Source: Endomychus coccineus (taxonomy: Eukaryota > Arthropoda > Insecta > Coleoptera > Endomychidae). Taken from it: 64,000 bases of DNA. Positions 12,301 through 27,300 of this stretch are shown piece after piece. The translations under genes were made by a program, and so were the position numbers. Each line of letters begins with the position of its first letter. Positions within the stretch are counted from its first letter, which is position 1. The notes under the pieces are model-generated. The model was not told the DNA's origin, made no database searches, and saw nothing but the letters and a program-made list of their open reading frames with translations. The DNA lies in assembly GCA_958510875.1 (NCBI GenBank), contig OY294068.1, positions 197,432,315 to 197,496,314 on the forward strand, given 5' to 3'.

Positions 12301-15300
12301 TTCGCATATTAACGAACAATTTAAGAAGCGCGCAATAAATAAAAATGTTAATACAACATTTCAAGAAAATTTTAAGCTCAAAATTGACTCTAAATATGGA
12401 AGCGTGTATGAGCTATCGAGATTTAAAAAAACGTGATTTTTTCGAAAAAATCATTTTTGCAATACAATATTTTTAAATTTTTTGAAAACGATCTTTTTTA
12501 GTTAGTAGAGAGCTACACTTCCATCAAGTTTCGTGAAAAAATGATTTGTTTTCACACGAAGATATGAGCGTTTCAAAAAAAAAAGCGTTTTTTAACGGTT
12601 TTTTGCAAATAAATAATTCATTTTCGATTTTTTGACATCGGATTTCCACAGATCGATCCGTATTTAATAGTTCTACAACTTTTGTATACATTTTTTTTTC
12701 ATTTTATGGCACCATGACGAGAGTAAAATGGAAAATTTCCGATTTTGTGATGTCAACCACAACCCGGACGAAATTTGGCACCATAATTCGAAGCGAAGCT
12801 GGTTATAAATTCAATTAGACTTACCGGGACCTTTTTAGTTGTGAAAGGAAAAGATTTTCTGTACGACGACCTTAAGCCCCCCTTCTCTCTCTTGCTACTC
12901 CTAAATTTGATATTGCTACCGGACACATTTTGCAAATACTTACTGTCGACGCGTTTCCCGTTGTCGTAAATTTTGAAAAACTGCGTTTGGCCGCTCTCCA
13001 TGAAACTACAAAACTTTTCGGCAATTATGAAATCTTGACAGATAAATTTTATGTTGTGCACGTCAATCGAATTCGCCGAATTGAATTCTTCGGAGATGGC
13101 TCCGAAGCTATTCGGCCTCGCTCCTCCCGTGAGCGAAACCGAACGGGTGAACGTCGGCCGCCCGTTAAGTTCCACGTCGCTCGGTACGAACTCTTCCGGA
13201 ATAACACGACTAGGATTGGGATAATTTAAGAGTGACGTGGAACGGATAAACGGAGGTTTCGACCGGTGAACTTTAGGAGCGGACAAGTTCGTACTAACTC
13301 GGGTAATTACCGGAGGGGATTCCCCTAAATTGTTAATTTCGTCGTTTTTATGCAGGAAACTTTTACGCTTATTCAACCCGTCTTTGTCAGGATAATATTT
13401 TAGGACGCCGTCTATGGTGAACCTTCGGCGACAACGCGATTTTGGATTGTAAAATCTGTCCATGCTATTAATGATGGACTTGACGTATTTCGCGAAATGT
13501 GTCTTAGGAAGTTGAACGAAGGCGGGCTTTGGTTTTTCTACAGAGGAAGAAATAGCGTAACAGTAGTCAGAGTTAATAACAGGTTCATGCATTGGAATTT
13601 CCCATTTAAGACAACCACTTTTTTCTAACTACAAACAAGCAAATTAAAACATAACAATAAGAAACATTAAATACACCATTCAACATGCAAAAAAAATACG
13701 TATCCGTATCATTTTTTCAAGATTCGACTCGAACAACATTGATTTCTTGAATATTTTCTATTTTGTGGCGATTACCAAAAGTGAAAATCTGTTGTAATTG
13801 AATTTCGATTCAAACCAAAAAACAAACATACATTTAGTTACTTCAATGGGACACCCTATATATTATTCCGAATTGAATTATACCCATCTTCTCCATACCT
13901 GCATTATAGGGTTTCCCATAATTATGTGGGGTATTTCTGAAATTATGTCCAATACTATATGAAAATTATGCGAGTTCAACGTCCAAACGTAACAATCTTG
14001 ACATAATTTTTTTTGCAGGCATAACTTTTTGACATTGGTCCAGTTTGTTGACAAATTGTCATTTTTCAAATATTGCAACAACTGAATAAGGGAATAGGGG
14101 AAAAGAGAAATTATTTTTATTAATAACTAGAAAGTTGTGGAAAAATAATGAAATAAACAACAATTGAGGCAAATTATTGTTTTCCACGACAAACTAGTTA
14201 TAATAGAATAATTTCCAAAAATTGCTTTTGTTATTAAATTGGAAATATATCAAAAATTAATAACTTTAGGTATAATAAAAATGAAAGAAAACAATTGAGG
14301 TAAATTATCGTTTTCCACGGCAAACTAGTTAGTTAATAGAATAATTTCTAAAAATCATTTTTGTTATTAAATTGGAAAAATCCCAAAAATTAATAATTTT
14401 AGATATACTAATAATGAAAGCACATAATATGTCTTTTTTTCTTTTTGATATAAAATACAGTTTGATTAAAAAAAAAGTGGGTGTTCGACTTTTGGCTCGT
14501 CCTGTATTCAATTGCTACAATATTTAAGAATCATTAATTTCTTAGATATTTCCATTGTAATAATAAACAGAAATATTTAGAAATTATTTTATTAATAACT
14601 AGAAAGTTTTGGAAAAATAATGAAATAAAAAACAATTGAGGCAAATTATTGTTTTCCACGACAAACTAGTTATATTGAATAATTTCTAAAAATCATTTTT
14701 GTGATTAATTTGGAAAAATCACAAAAATTAAAATAACTTTAGGTATAATAAAAATGTAAGCACCTAAAATGCCTTTTTTTCTTTTTGATATAAAATACAG
14801 AGGGTTTCTTTTTTTTTAAGTGGGTGTTTGACTTTTGGCTCGCGCTGTATTCAATTGCCGCAATATTTAATAATCATTAATTTCTTAGATATTTCCAATG
14901 TAATAATAAAAAGAGATATTTAGAAATTATTTTATTAATAACTGGAAAGTCGTGGAAAAATTAAAGAGTAAGACAAATTGTTAAACAAAAATAATGAAAT
15001 AGAAAACAATTGGGGTAAATTATCGTTTTCCACGGCAAACTAGTTATAATAGAATAATTTCTAAAAATAATTTTTGTTATTAAATTGGAAAAATCACAAA
15101 AATTAATAATTTTAGATATACTAATAATGAAAGCACATAATATGTCTTTTTTTCTTTTTGATATAAAATACAGGGTTTGATTAAAAAAAAGTGGGTGTTC
15201 GACTTTTGGCTCGTCCTGTATTCAATTGCTGCAATATTTAAGAATCATTAATTTCTTAGATATTTCCAATGTAATAATAAACAGAAATACTTAGAAATTA

Positions 15301-18300
15301 TTTTATTAATAACTTGAAAGTCGTGGAAAAATTAAAGTAAGACAAATTTTGAAACAAAAATAATGAAATAGAAATCAATTGAGGTAAATTATTGTTTTCC
15401 ACGGCAAACTAGTTATACTAGAATAATACCAAAAATAATTTTTGTTATTAATTTGGAAATATCTCACAAATTAATAATTTTAGGTATAATAAAAATGAAA
15501 GGACATAAAACGTCTTTTTTCTTTTTGATATAAAATGCAGGGTTCTATTTTTTAGAAAGTGGGTGTTCGACTTTTGGCTCGCCCTGTATTCAATTACTGC
15601 AATATTTAATAATCATTAATTTCTTAGATATTTCCAATGTAATAATAAAAAGAGATATTTAGAAATTATTTTATTAATAACTAGAAAGTCGTGGAAAAAT
15701 AACAGTGAGACAAATTTTTAAACAAAAATAATGAAATAAAAAACAATTGAGGAAAATTATTGTTTTCCACGACAAACTAGTTATAATAGAATAATTTCTA
15801 AAAATCATTTTTGTTATTAAATTGTAAAAATCTCAAAAATTAATAACTTTAGGTATAATAAAAAAGTAAGCACCTAAAATGTCTTTTTTCTTCTTGGTAT
15901 AAAATACAGGCTTTCATTAAAAAAAAAAGTGGGTGCTCGACTTTTGGCTCGCCCTGTATTCAATTGCTGCAATATTTGAGAATAATTAATTTCTTAGATA
16001 TTTCCAATGTAATAATAAAAAGAGATATTTAGAAATTATTTTATTAATACTAGAAAATCGTGGAAAAATGAAAGTAAGACAAATTTTTAAAATGAAGAAA
16101 TAGAAAACAACTGAAGTAAATTATCGTTTTCCAGGGTAGTTATAATAGAATAATTCCAGAAAAAAATTTTGTTATTGAATTGGAAATATCTCAGACATTA
16201 ATAATTATAATATAAAATAAATATATATAAATATAATAAAAATGAAAGCACATAAAGTGTCTTTTTTCATTAAAAAAAATGGGTGTTAGACATTTGGCTC
16301 GCCCTGTATTCAATTGCTGCAATATTTAATAAATTGCAATTTTTCATAAAACTGGACCAATTGCAAGTACGGGGAAGATGAACATAAACTTAAATTCGGA
16401 ATAATATATATAGGATGTCCTATTCAAGAAAATGGATGTTTAGTTCGCGCTAGTAATATGGAACAACCTGTACATATGAAAATAATTTTAAAATGTAAAT
16501 TTTACAGATAAATTAAAATTAAAATGGTTTGGAGATTTATATTTAAAAAAAAATTGAATATTGAGAAAAAATGATGAATAATTTAAGGAAAGAAGAAAGT
16601 ATCTTTAGGTGAAAACCGAATGACAATTAAACATTTATATTACGAAAAATTTAAACAAGTTATCACCTCAAGCAACAAGTACAAACAAATATAAAAAATC
16701 CCTTTTTTAGCCAACCCTTCGATAAATAAATGTTAGTTTACACAAAAACACCGAATATGCAAAAACGGGGCGATGCTGTGGTAGAAAAAAAAACTTGGTA
16801 ATACTCACGGTTGTTAGCCTCTCGAGGGCACTAAATCTTTCTTCTTGTGCGGCGGCGGATTTTTCAAACGCCTCGTGTTTCTTTATCAGATTTTCCACGC
16901 CGTCGATCGTATGTCCCAACTCCGAACTCATCAGATAGGGTTCTTGGGCGATCAGCCAGGCTTCCGCAACGGCAGCGTCTCTCGCGAATTGATATACTTC
17001 GAGAATTAATTGCAAATTTTCCCATCTGAAGAGAAAAATCATTTTTAATCGACAACGTTCTGGATAAACGCGGGGATAACTATATTTTTTACAATATTAT
17101 ATTTTTTATAGCATATCCATATCGTTGGAATCAGAAAAGAAGGTCGATTTCAAAAATATAATAATATAGTGTTCCATTTAAAAATCAAAAGTTAGTAGCA
17201 TCTTCAAAATTGCGATGCTCGTTTGTTTCTTCTGATTACAGATTCTGGCGATTTATAAAAATCTTGCAACTTCGGTAATTTAAATTTTTTTCTATCTCCA
17301 AAAAATAAGCGAGATTGGGTCTGCCAAAATATGCGGGACAGCCTGTACACAACAAATTTTCGACTAAAAATTTATCTAAAAGTCTACCAGTGACGTAGTC
17401 ACGAAGTACGTTCGGACCTTTTCGAGGAAAAAATTAGTGCGCAACGGCGAAATTTCAATTTTTTTTACAATTCTTGTTTACTTTGATAAAAAAGAAGCAC
17501 CCTTCAAAATAAGCGAGATAAGGGTCGGACAAAATATGCGGGAGACCCTGTACGCAACAAATTTTCAACTAAAAATGTCTACTACCAGTGGCGTAGACAC
17601 GAGGTACGTTCGGTCCTTTTCGAGGAAAAAATTAGTGCGCGACGGCGAAATTTTTAACTTTTTTTCTTGTTTACTTTCGTAAAACAGAAGCAGCACCCTT
17701 CTATATTTCCATAGGATTCCCGTTTACCAGCAAAATGATTTTTTATACCAGCTTGATCTGTCCAAAATGTGAAAAGGCCAAAAATTCGGGTGTATAAGTG
17801 ACCTAAATGTCAAACTGTCTTCATTTCGTAGATATCCGTGAACGTCTAATAGTCCATCCATCGTGAATGACCCTGTATAACAATGGAAAAGATTCTCTAC
17901 ATAGATCACGAACATCACAACTAATCATCGTTCAGTAACATTTACAAACTTTCTCGTTCCGCTGTTGAGCCCGAGAGAGCGAAACAGCTGCCCGGAACTG
18001 TTGGATATTTGAACGCTACCGATTATCCTTAATAGAGATACCTTACCATTTGTCCTCACCTGAAAGTTCGTGGAAAATGTATCAAGAAAAAAAAGATAAA
18101 CGACTTACCGTTCTTCCCATCTTTGCAGAACGGAATTCCTCTTCTTACCCAAATCCACCAGCTTCTCCTTGATCTCTTCGCTCGCGTAATGACTGCGTTT
18201 GAGTAATTCCTTGCCCAACGAAATGCAAGCCGTGAAATTGTCCTCTCTCGCGTCGATTTCCGCCTTCAAACTCTGATGGTTGTTCATCAACAGTTCGACG

Positions 18301-21300
18301 CCGCTCACGTCTCGAGGTTTTTCGCTGGTATTCATTTGTCTGATCACGTCGTCCATCCATTGCATCAACGTTCGCACCAAATTGAAGAACTTGAACAGAT
18401 CGCCGGTATCGGCCAGCTTGCCGCGTCTCTGATCGCACGCGGCTTGCAACGCCGACCACGCGGCCAACACTTCTTGTTCCCTGTTGGTGATCTCCTTGGC
18501 TCGGTCGCCCGCGTAGCTGGCTTGTAACTTGGCCGACTCCTCTTGGATCTGTTGCACTTGCGACTGTAACGTTTGCAAATCTTGCAGGAAGTTCAGGTGC
18601 TTGCGTTGCAACGTCGATACGGACCCGGCGTCCCGGCCCAACTCGTCCGACATGGCCACCTGTTTCTCGATGATGCGTCCCAGCACGTCTTTACAATCGT
18701 GGAAAAATTTGTGCAACTCTCGGGACGCGGCGAGCATTTGCGTTCGCGTTTCGATCAGTTCGAGAAGGTCTTGCCACGCTTCGTTCAGGCCGTCCTTCCA
18801 TTCGGCTATCGTTGCCGAATCGGAATGACCAGAAGCTATCAGCTGATCGGCTACGTCGTTTACGCCGGTCACTCTTTCGCTTCCGATCGTTTCGGTGTCT
18901 TTCGCGAACTCTTTGAATCGCTCCCACAGCAAGGTGACGTGATCGTAATCTTGTCCTAGTTCTTGTGACGCGGCCACGACTTCCCTGTCGGCTATCCATT
19001 GTTCCAAATCACCCACATCTCTGTTCAGCAGGAATAATTGGAGTGCCTCGTCCAATTTCGCTCGTCTTTCTCCTGCGAGGTCTTTAAGGCCGGCGTACAA
19101 TTTGTCGAGTTGGGACTGTTTGACGGCTACGTGTTCGGCCAAAGGATGTCCTTCGGCTCCCAAGGCCCTGACGGTTTCTCCCAGGCTTCGTATGTTATCG
19201 GCGTAGGCTTCGACTGCGGCTTCCAAACTTTCGTGTTTCTTCATGAAATTTCGCGCGGACGTTTCGTCTTTTCCCCGATCGTCGACCATCATGTATAGTT
19301 CTTGTTCGCTCATCCAGCTTTCGGCTTCGTTGGCATCGAACAGGTATTGTTGAGCCCGTTCGTTGCGTAATAGATTCTCCTTTCTTAGTTCAACGGCGTC
19401 TTTGAGAGCCTGCCAGGCCTGGTGAAGTTCACCGATCAGCCGACTGAATTCGGTTGAATCTTCGTGACCTATAAAAAAATAATGGAATGTGGTTTTTGGC
19501 AGCCAAAGTTTGAAAAACGTATATCTGAACAGATACGCCCTTAGCGGGATTGGACGAGAAATGTGATGCGCGGCGAGCGTAGCGAGCGAAGCAGTCTGAC
19601 ATCCACTCAAATTGGATACTTAAGCTTTTGTAAATCAATATGTCAAGTTTGAAATTCAAAATGACCGAACAATTCATGGAAAACGTGATTTATTTTCTTG
19701 ATAAACCCTATGATTTAATAATAAATTATATATGAAGGACTAAAGTGTGATTTTCAATCAAGACAGATTAAAAGGCACTATAACCCCGCAATATACCACC
19801 CATATAGAGCCAAAAATTTAAAAATTCATAAACGGATGCAAAAAAATATTCAACATTACTGATTTATATATGAAATTGTGAAAAACATTCTTTTGATAAA
19901 AATATTATTTTAATAAATCGTTATGAAAAAGTTGTTCAAAAGAAAAAAGAAAAATGCCACCTCTCCAAGATTTGAACCTGTGCCCTCACCTTTATAAGAT
20001 CAGTGCTCTACCCTTGGAACTAAAAATTATAATCCACAATGAATTGATGAAAAATCACTAACGTACTAGCTGTAAATTGTGAATCAATTAAAAAATTCCG
20101 CCAGAATAAAAATGAATAGTTTTTGCAATTCAGTTACGAAAAGTAATCTTTTTGGAGCTGTGTTATTCTTAAAAGTGGTTCATTTTCATGTTAAAACTAG
20201 TTTATCTAACACCGAGTGCTAAAATAAGTTTATTTTAACACTAGTGCTAAAATTAGTTTACTAACAAACACATACTGCTTTTGACTTACTTGGCAGCAAA
20301 TTTGCTACTACAGCTTTTGCAACTTCAACGTCCGAAGGTATACTCTTCAGATTCGCTCATTTTCAAACACAAAATTAAGGTATAAATGTGGATATTTTGA
20401 CAAATATGTCTTGACATTGGCGCTTTGGAACTCATACCACGATTTTTGCATTGTTATCTCCAGAGAAACAAACAAAAATGACTTCGATACTATCTAAATG
20501 AAAATGTTTCAAAATGAGTTCATTTCAACACTGAGTGCTGAAATGGACAACAGATCAGGATGCATTCGACGGTGAAAGATATGCAGACAAAAGGACCCCA
20601 AATTATTTTTGTCCAAAACTTATTCCTGCCCCCCCCCCCCCACAATACCCTTAAATTAGCCAATTTCTGGGGGGCTCATGAGGCAATAAATAAAAATTGA
20701 GAAAATAATTGAATAATACTGCCGAATAGACCTGAAAATGTCTACTCGGGGGTTTTCAGGGTCGCTGATCACGATTCCGTCGTCAGATTTCACAAATTCC
20801 TCTTCCCCCCTTCTCCCCCCCCCCAAAAATGGCTTCGATACTATCTAAATGAAAATGTTTCAACACCGAGTGCTAAAATGAGTTTATTTTAACACTGAGT
20901 GCTGAAATGAGATCATTCAAGCAGTAGTGCTAAAATGAGTTTTGTAAATTAAACACATATTGCTTTTGACTTACTTGGCAGCAAATTTGATACCACACTT
21001 TTTGCAACTTCTTAAACGTCCGAAGATATGGATGGACTCTCCAAATTAGCTCAGTTTTAAGCACAAAATTAAATTATAAATGTGGATATTTTGACAAACA
21101 TATCTTGACATTGGCGCTTTTCGAAAGTAACTCTTATATCACGATATTTGCATTGTTACCTCCATAGAAACAAACAAAATGGCTTTGATACTATCTAAAT
21201 GAAAATGTTTCAACACTGAGTGTTAAAATGAGTTTATTTCAACACTGAGTGCTAAAATGAGATCATATTAGCACTAGTGCTAAAATGGGTTTAGAAACAG

Positions 21301-24300
21301 TTGGCAGCAAATTTGTTACCACAGTTTTTGCAACTTCTTAAACGTCCGAAGGTTCGCTAATTTTTAAACACAAACTTAAGTTGTTTATGGATATTTTTAC
21401 AAATAAGTCTTGATTTTGCAGTCTTGATTTTTGCAGTGTTATATATAGAAACAAACAAAAATTGCTTTGATACTATTAAATAAAAAGCTAAAATGATTGC
21501 TAAAATGACATAATTTCAGCACTAGTGCTAAAATGACATAATTTCAACACTAGTGCTAAAATGAGATAACTTTAGCACTAGTGCTAAAATGAGTTTAGTA
21601 ACAAACACATATTGCTTTCGACTTAATTGGCAGCAAATTTGCTACCAGTTTTTGCAACTTCTGAAACTTCCGAAGGAGATTCGCTCATTTTTAAACACAA
21701 AATTAAGGTATAAATGTGGATATTTGGACAAACATGTCTTGACGTTGGCGCTTTTCCATGGTAACTCTTATATCACTTTTTTTGCATTGTTATCTGCAGA
21801 GATACAAATAAAAATGGCTTTGATACTATCTAAATGAGAATGAAACGTAATGAAAATTATTATTTTTTTCGTAACAACTGAATTACAAAAAATCTTGTGA
21901 AAACACGATGCAAAACGGCGATATCTAGTGCAGAAAACATCCAATTTAGACCTGTTAACACGAAAAAACCGAAAATAATAAACCAAGTAGAGAAGCACAT
22001 ACCTTCGTCGATCAATTTCTGTCCATTATTGCATACGGTGTTAATTCTCGGTTCGTGATTATCGATTTCGGTTCGTAGCGACTGGTTCTTCTTTTCCAAC
22101 ATGTGCACGTGGAACAAACTGTTGCCGAATTCGGTGGAAGCGGCCAGCGGTAATTTCTCCGCGATCCACAACAATTCCTCCTCGACGTCTCGTCTGAACT
22201 GGAACGCCTCCTTCTTCTTTTCCAACACCCTTTGTCTTTCCAACAGCGGTTGTTTGAATTGTTGGAACCGTTGTTCCACTTGCGTCTTCTTCACCTTGAT
22301 TTCCTCCATATTTTTGTCGGGCACGGTCGTTTCGAGGTGTTGCGCTTGCTTTTCCAGATCGCTGACTTGACGCGCTTTCACCGCCATTTGCGTTTCTATC
22401 ATCTGTAAAGGAGCGACAGTGTGATCGTACGATTTAAACGATCAGACCAATGTGGCGTTTAAGTTCTCAGCTATATGTTATTTGTTACAAATTTAAATGA
22501 ATCAATTTCAACAATGAATAATACCTAATCAATTGACCATTTGACGAGGTAATATATTATAACTCCCAGGTTGACCTACATATATGGTCACATTAGCAAC
22601 ATTCCCCACATTTCATAATTATGTTTGCATTGAATTATCAAAATCATGAGCAACAACAAGAAATTTGAGGTATACTCATTCAAGTCCATACATTTCATAG
22701 ATTTTGGTCATACTAAAGCCTAAAGTTTAAAATGTTCGTCTAGATCTTGGTTACGGTTATTGAACGTTACCCTACTACAATTGTATAAGAGACAATAGGT
22801 CTCAGAAGAACCAAGCACCTTTCTCAAGTCGATTTGCAAGGTGTTCTTCAGAGGTTGGTTTAAGAGACCAGAATCTTCAGTGCTATTAAAAAAAACAATT
22901 TTGCGCGGAAATTAGCGTTTTAGGGTGTCTCTAAGACATTGTTGTAGCCCGACGGCTACCAAATTGAGGAGCGGGCAAAATTTTTTCCAAGTATCGACCA
23001 ATGGTGGTTCCTCTGAAGGGATCGGAGACAGGTTTGGATGCCTTCCCCAGTAGCCCGCCCATTGTTAGACACCACATGACTGGGAAAAGGAATCTACCTC
23101 CCAGTACCCTGCTTTTTGACTGCTTGTACTGTGTTCTTCCACTGGTAATTTCTGAAGACGGCGAAGAAGTTGGAATAGCATTTCAATTTTTTCCCTGTTT
23201 CAGTTATTCTTCAAAAATCATCACTACCACTGCTAATTTCTGGAGGAAATCAGAATGTTGGGACGAACTCTTTCAATCTTTTTGGCCTGTTTCGGTAATT
23301 CTTCAGGAATTATTACCTCCATTGCTGATGTCCTGAGAAAATCGGAAAGATTGTACTAAAACTTTTGCCTGTCCGATTTCCTTAATGTCCACTTCATCTG
23401 ATGACTTCTCGAGAAAATCAGAAAGTTGGGGACAAAGCCTTTTAGTCTTTCTGGCCTGTTTCAACAATTCTTCAGAAATTACAACTCAATTGCTAATTTC
23501 TGGAGAAAATCGGAAAGATTCTACAAAATCTTTTGCCTGTGTCGGATTTCCTTAAAAAATTACCACTGCTTCTGATAATTACTGCAGAAAATCAGAAAGT
23601 TGGGAAAAAGTCTCAATCTTTTTGGTCTGTTTCGATAATTCTTCAGAAATTACAACTCCACCGCTTGTTTTTGGAGAAAATCGAAAAGATTCTACAAAAT
23701 CTTTTGCTTATGTCGGATTTTCTTAAAAAATTACCACTTTTCCTGATAATTTTTGGAATCTCTTGTGAAAATCGGAAAGATTGTACGAAATATTTTGCCT
23801 GTCGGATTTTCTTTGAAAAATTTCCATTTCGTCTGGTGATTCCTGGAGAAAATCAGAAAATTGGGGAAAAAGCTCAACTTTTTTGGCCTGTTTCGATGAT
23901 TCTTCAGAAATTACCACTCCATTGCTTATTTCTGGAGAAAATCGGAAAGATTCTACAAAATCTTTTGCCTGTGTCGGATTTCCTTAAAAAATTACCACTG
24001 CTTCTGATAATTACTGCAGAAAATCAGAAAGTTGGGAAAAAGTCTCAATCTTTTTGGTCTGTTTCGATAATTCTTCAGAAATTACAACTCCACCGCTTGT
24101 TTTTGGAGAAAATCGAAAAGATTCTACAAAATCTTTTGCTTATGTCGGATTTTCTTAAAAAATTACCACTTTTCCTGATAATTTTTGGAATCTCTTGTGA
24201 AAATCGGAAAGATTGTACGAAATATTTTGCCTGTCGGATTTTCTTTGAAAAATTTCCATTTCGTCTGGTGATTCCTGGAGAAAATCAGAAAATTGGGGAA

Positions 24301-27300
24301 AAAGCTCAACTTTTTTGGCCTGTTTCGATGATTCTTCAGAAATTACCACTCCATTGCTTATTTCTGGAGAAAATCGGGAAGATTCTACAAATTCTTTTGC
24401 CTGTGTCGGATTTCCTTAAAAAATTACCACTGCTTCTGATAATTACTGCAGAAAATCAGAAAGTTGGGAAAAAGTCTCAATCTTTTTGGTCTGTTTCGAT
24501 AATTCTTTAGAAATTACAACTCCACCGCTTGTTTTTGGAGAAAATCGAAAAGATTCTACAAAATCTTCTGCTTATGTCGGATTTTCTTAAAAAATTACCA
24601 CTTTTCCTGATAATTTTTGGAACCTCTTGTGAAAATCGGAAAGATTGTACGAAATATTTTGCCTGTCGGATTTTCTTTGAAAAATTTCCATTTCGTCTGG
24701 TGATTCCTGGAGAAAATCAGAAAATTGGGGAAAAAGCTCAACTTTTTTGGCCTGTTTCGATGATTCTTCAGAAATTACCACTCCATTGCTTATTTCTGGA
24801 GAAAATCGGGAAGATTCTACAAATTCTTTTGCCTGTGTCGGATTTCCTTAAAAAATTACCACTGCCTGTGATAATTTCTGGAGAAAATCAGAAAGTTTAA
24901 TTTTTTTTTGGTCTATTTCAATTATTATTCAGAAATTATTACTCCCGCCGGTAATTTATTGGGAAAAACAGAAAGTTGTGACAAAATCTTCTACTTTTTT
25001 GGCTGTTTCGATAATGCTCCAGAAATTATCGCTACCGGTGCTAATTTCTGGAGAAAATCGAAATGATTCTACAAAATCTTTCGCCTGTTTCGGACTTTCT
25101 TCAGAAATTACCACTTCATCTGATAATTTCTAAAAAAAAATCAGAAATTTAAGTCTTTGAATTTTTTTGGCCCATTTCGGTAATTCTCCAGAAATTATCG
25201 ATGGAATTGCTAAATTCTGGAGAAAAACTGAAACATTCCACAAAATCTACAAAGCTCTTTTGCCTGTTTCGTATTTCTATTAGAAATTACCACTTCATCT
25301 GATAATTTCTAAAAAAAATCAGAAACTAGGAGTCTTTCAATATTTTTTGGCCCATTTCGGTAATTCTCCAGAAATTATCGATGGAATTGCTAAATTCTGG
25401 AGAAAAACTGAAACATTCCACAAAATCTACAAAGCTCTTTTGCCTGTTTCGTATTTCTATTAGAAATTACCACTTCATCTGATAATTTCTAAAAAAAATC
25501 AGAAACTAGGAGTCTTTCAATATTTTTTGGCCCATTTCGGTAATTCTCCAGAAATTATCGATGGAATTGCTAAATTCTGGAGAAAAACTGAAACATTCCA
25601 CAAAATCTACAAAGCTCTTTTGCCTGTTTCGTATTTCTATTAGAAATTACCACTTCATCTGATAATTTCTAAAAAAAATCAGAAACTAGGAGTCTTTCAA
25701 TTTTTTTTGGCCCATTTCAGCAATTCTCCAGAAATTATCAATAGAATTGCTAAATTCTGGAGAAAAACTGAAACATTCCACAAAATCTACAAAGTTCTTT
25801 TGCCTGTTTCATTGGAATTAGAAAATTGTCACTTTCACCAGCATTTTCTAGAGAAAATCGGAAAACCATGTCGAACAATTTTGTTTGTACGTTTCCGATG
25901 TACTGAAAATAATTTCGACGGTTCCTAGGAAACAAGATGCTTAAAATTTAAACATTGTGATGAAACATTTTCGTTATTAAATTATATAGCTGAGAACTAA
26001 TAAAAAATGTGATTAAAGTAAAAAAAAACACTCACCTGTTGTTTCTGCATGAGGATGTTAACGGAAGCCAAATCGGCACCAGTATCATCGCTTATGATTT
26101 GTTTTTCGAGTTCGGTCAAGAACGAATCGATATCGTCGCACGTCTGATGGATCAACACCTCGCGATTCGCGTCGAACAATCGTTCGCCCTTCTCCTTGGT
26201 CGTTTGTTCCAAAACGTCGAACTGATCGGCCAATTCGTCGATCTTCGGTCGGATGACGGCCGCGTATTCCGGTTTCTCGCGCGCCAAATCCTCCCCGGCC
26301 TTTTGCAAATTGTGCAAACGCTCCTTGTTCGCCGCGATTTCCGCCTCGCACGCCTGATGTCGCGTCCATTTCGAATGAACCGTCTTTGCAGAACGATACG
26401 TTTCATCCTGGGCCGTAATGTGTTTCTCCTGGATCCATTCGGCCAGTTCGTCGCAATCGCGCAAAAACTGTTGCAATTCCAATTGATCGCGCAGTTTCTC
26501 CATCAGATCGACGGCTTTTTCGCGGTTCGCGGTACGACGTTCGTCGATGTTGTCCGCACGTTTGCCGATCTTGTCCGCGGCGTAGTGACCTTCTTCCTGG
26601 AGACGTCGCACGAATTGGACGACTGTGTTGAGTTTGTCCTCGTTCGCTTCCATGGTGGTGAGGAAGGCTTCGTGACTTTTCAGTTGGTTTTCGGCGTGTT
26701 CCAAGTTGGCCGGCGACTCGTCTTTGTTGAGAGAATGTTCCTGTTGATTGAGGATCACTTCGGCTTGGCGGGTGTCGCGATTCAACAGTTGCAAACTGAG
26801 CGACTGCGACAGCAACTGTTGTCTGTTCTCCCACATTTGGTGAATCTCCGCCCAACCGTCTTTGAGTGCTTTGAGACGTTCCCGGAGGAACATGTACTGC
26901 GAATCGTCTTGCGTACTCGGTTCTGCCGTTATCTTCTCCCCGTATTCCATCATCTTGTTGTAATCGTCCGTGTAATTGTCGATTTCCTCGCGTATGCTCT
27001 GGTGTTGCGACAGCAAGTTTTCCGCTTCGGCCAATGTGCTTGGAGTGTCTTCGGACGCGATGTCCGTCTGAGTTTTGGTCAGCCACGTTTGGAAATGATC
27101 CAAGTCGCGTAAAAATCTGTGCAGATCGCCGGCCTCTTCCAATTTGGCGTCGCGTTCCTTCAACATCAAAGTCAACCGTTCCCAGATGATCTGGATCTGT
27201 GTGATGCGTTCGCGGATCAGCGCGGCTTCTTCCGGATGTTCGGCGTTGATCACGTCCGCTTCCTTTTCGAGCGAGGTAAGTTTGGCCTGGATGGCGGCCA

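Noticed and set aside
23533..24510. 325-codon plus-strand frame
   Set aside because: It is an artefact of a 432-bp tandem repeat whose length is divisible by three. The composition follows the repeat, with no domain or start context.
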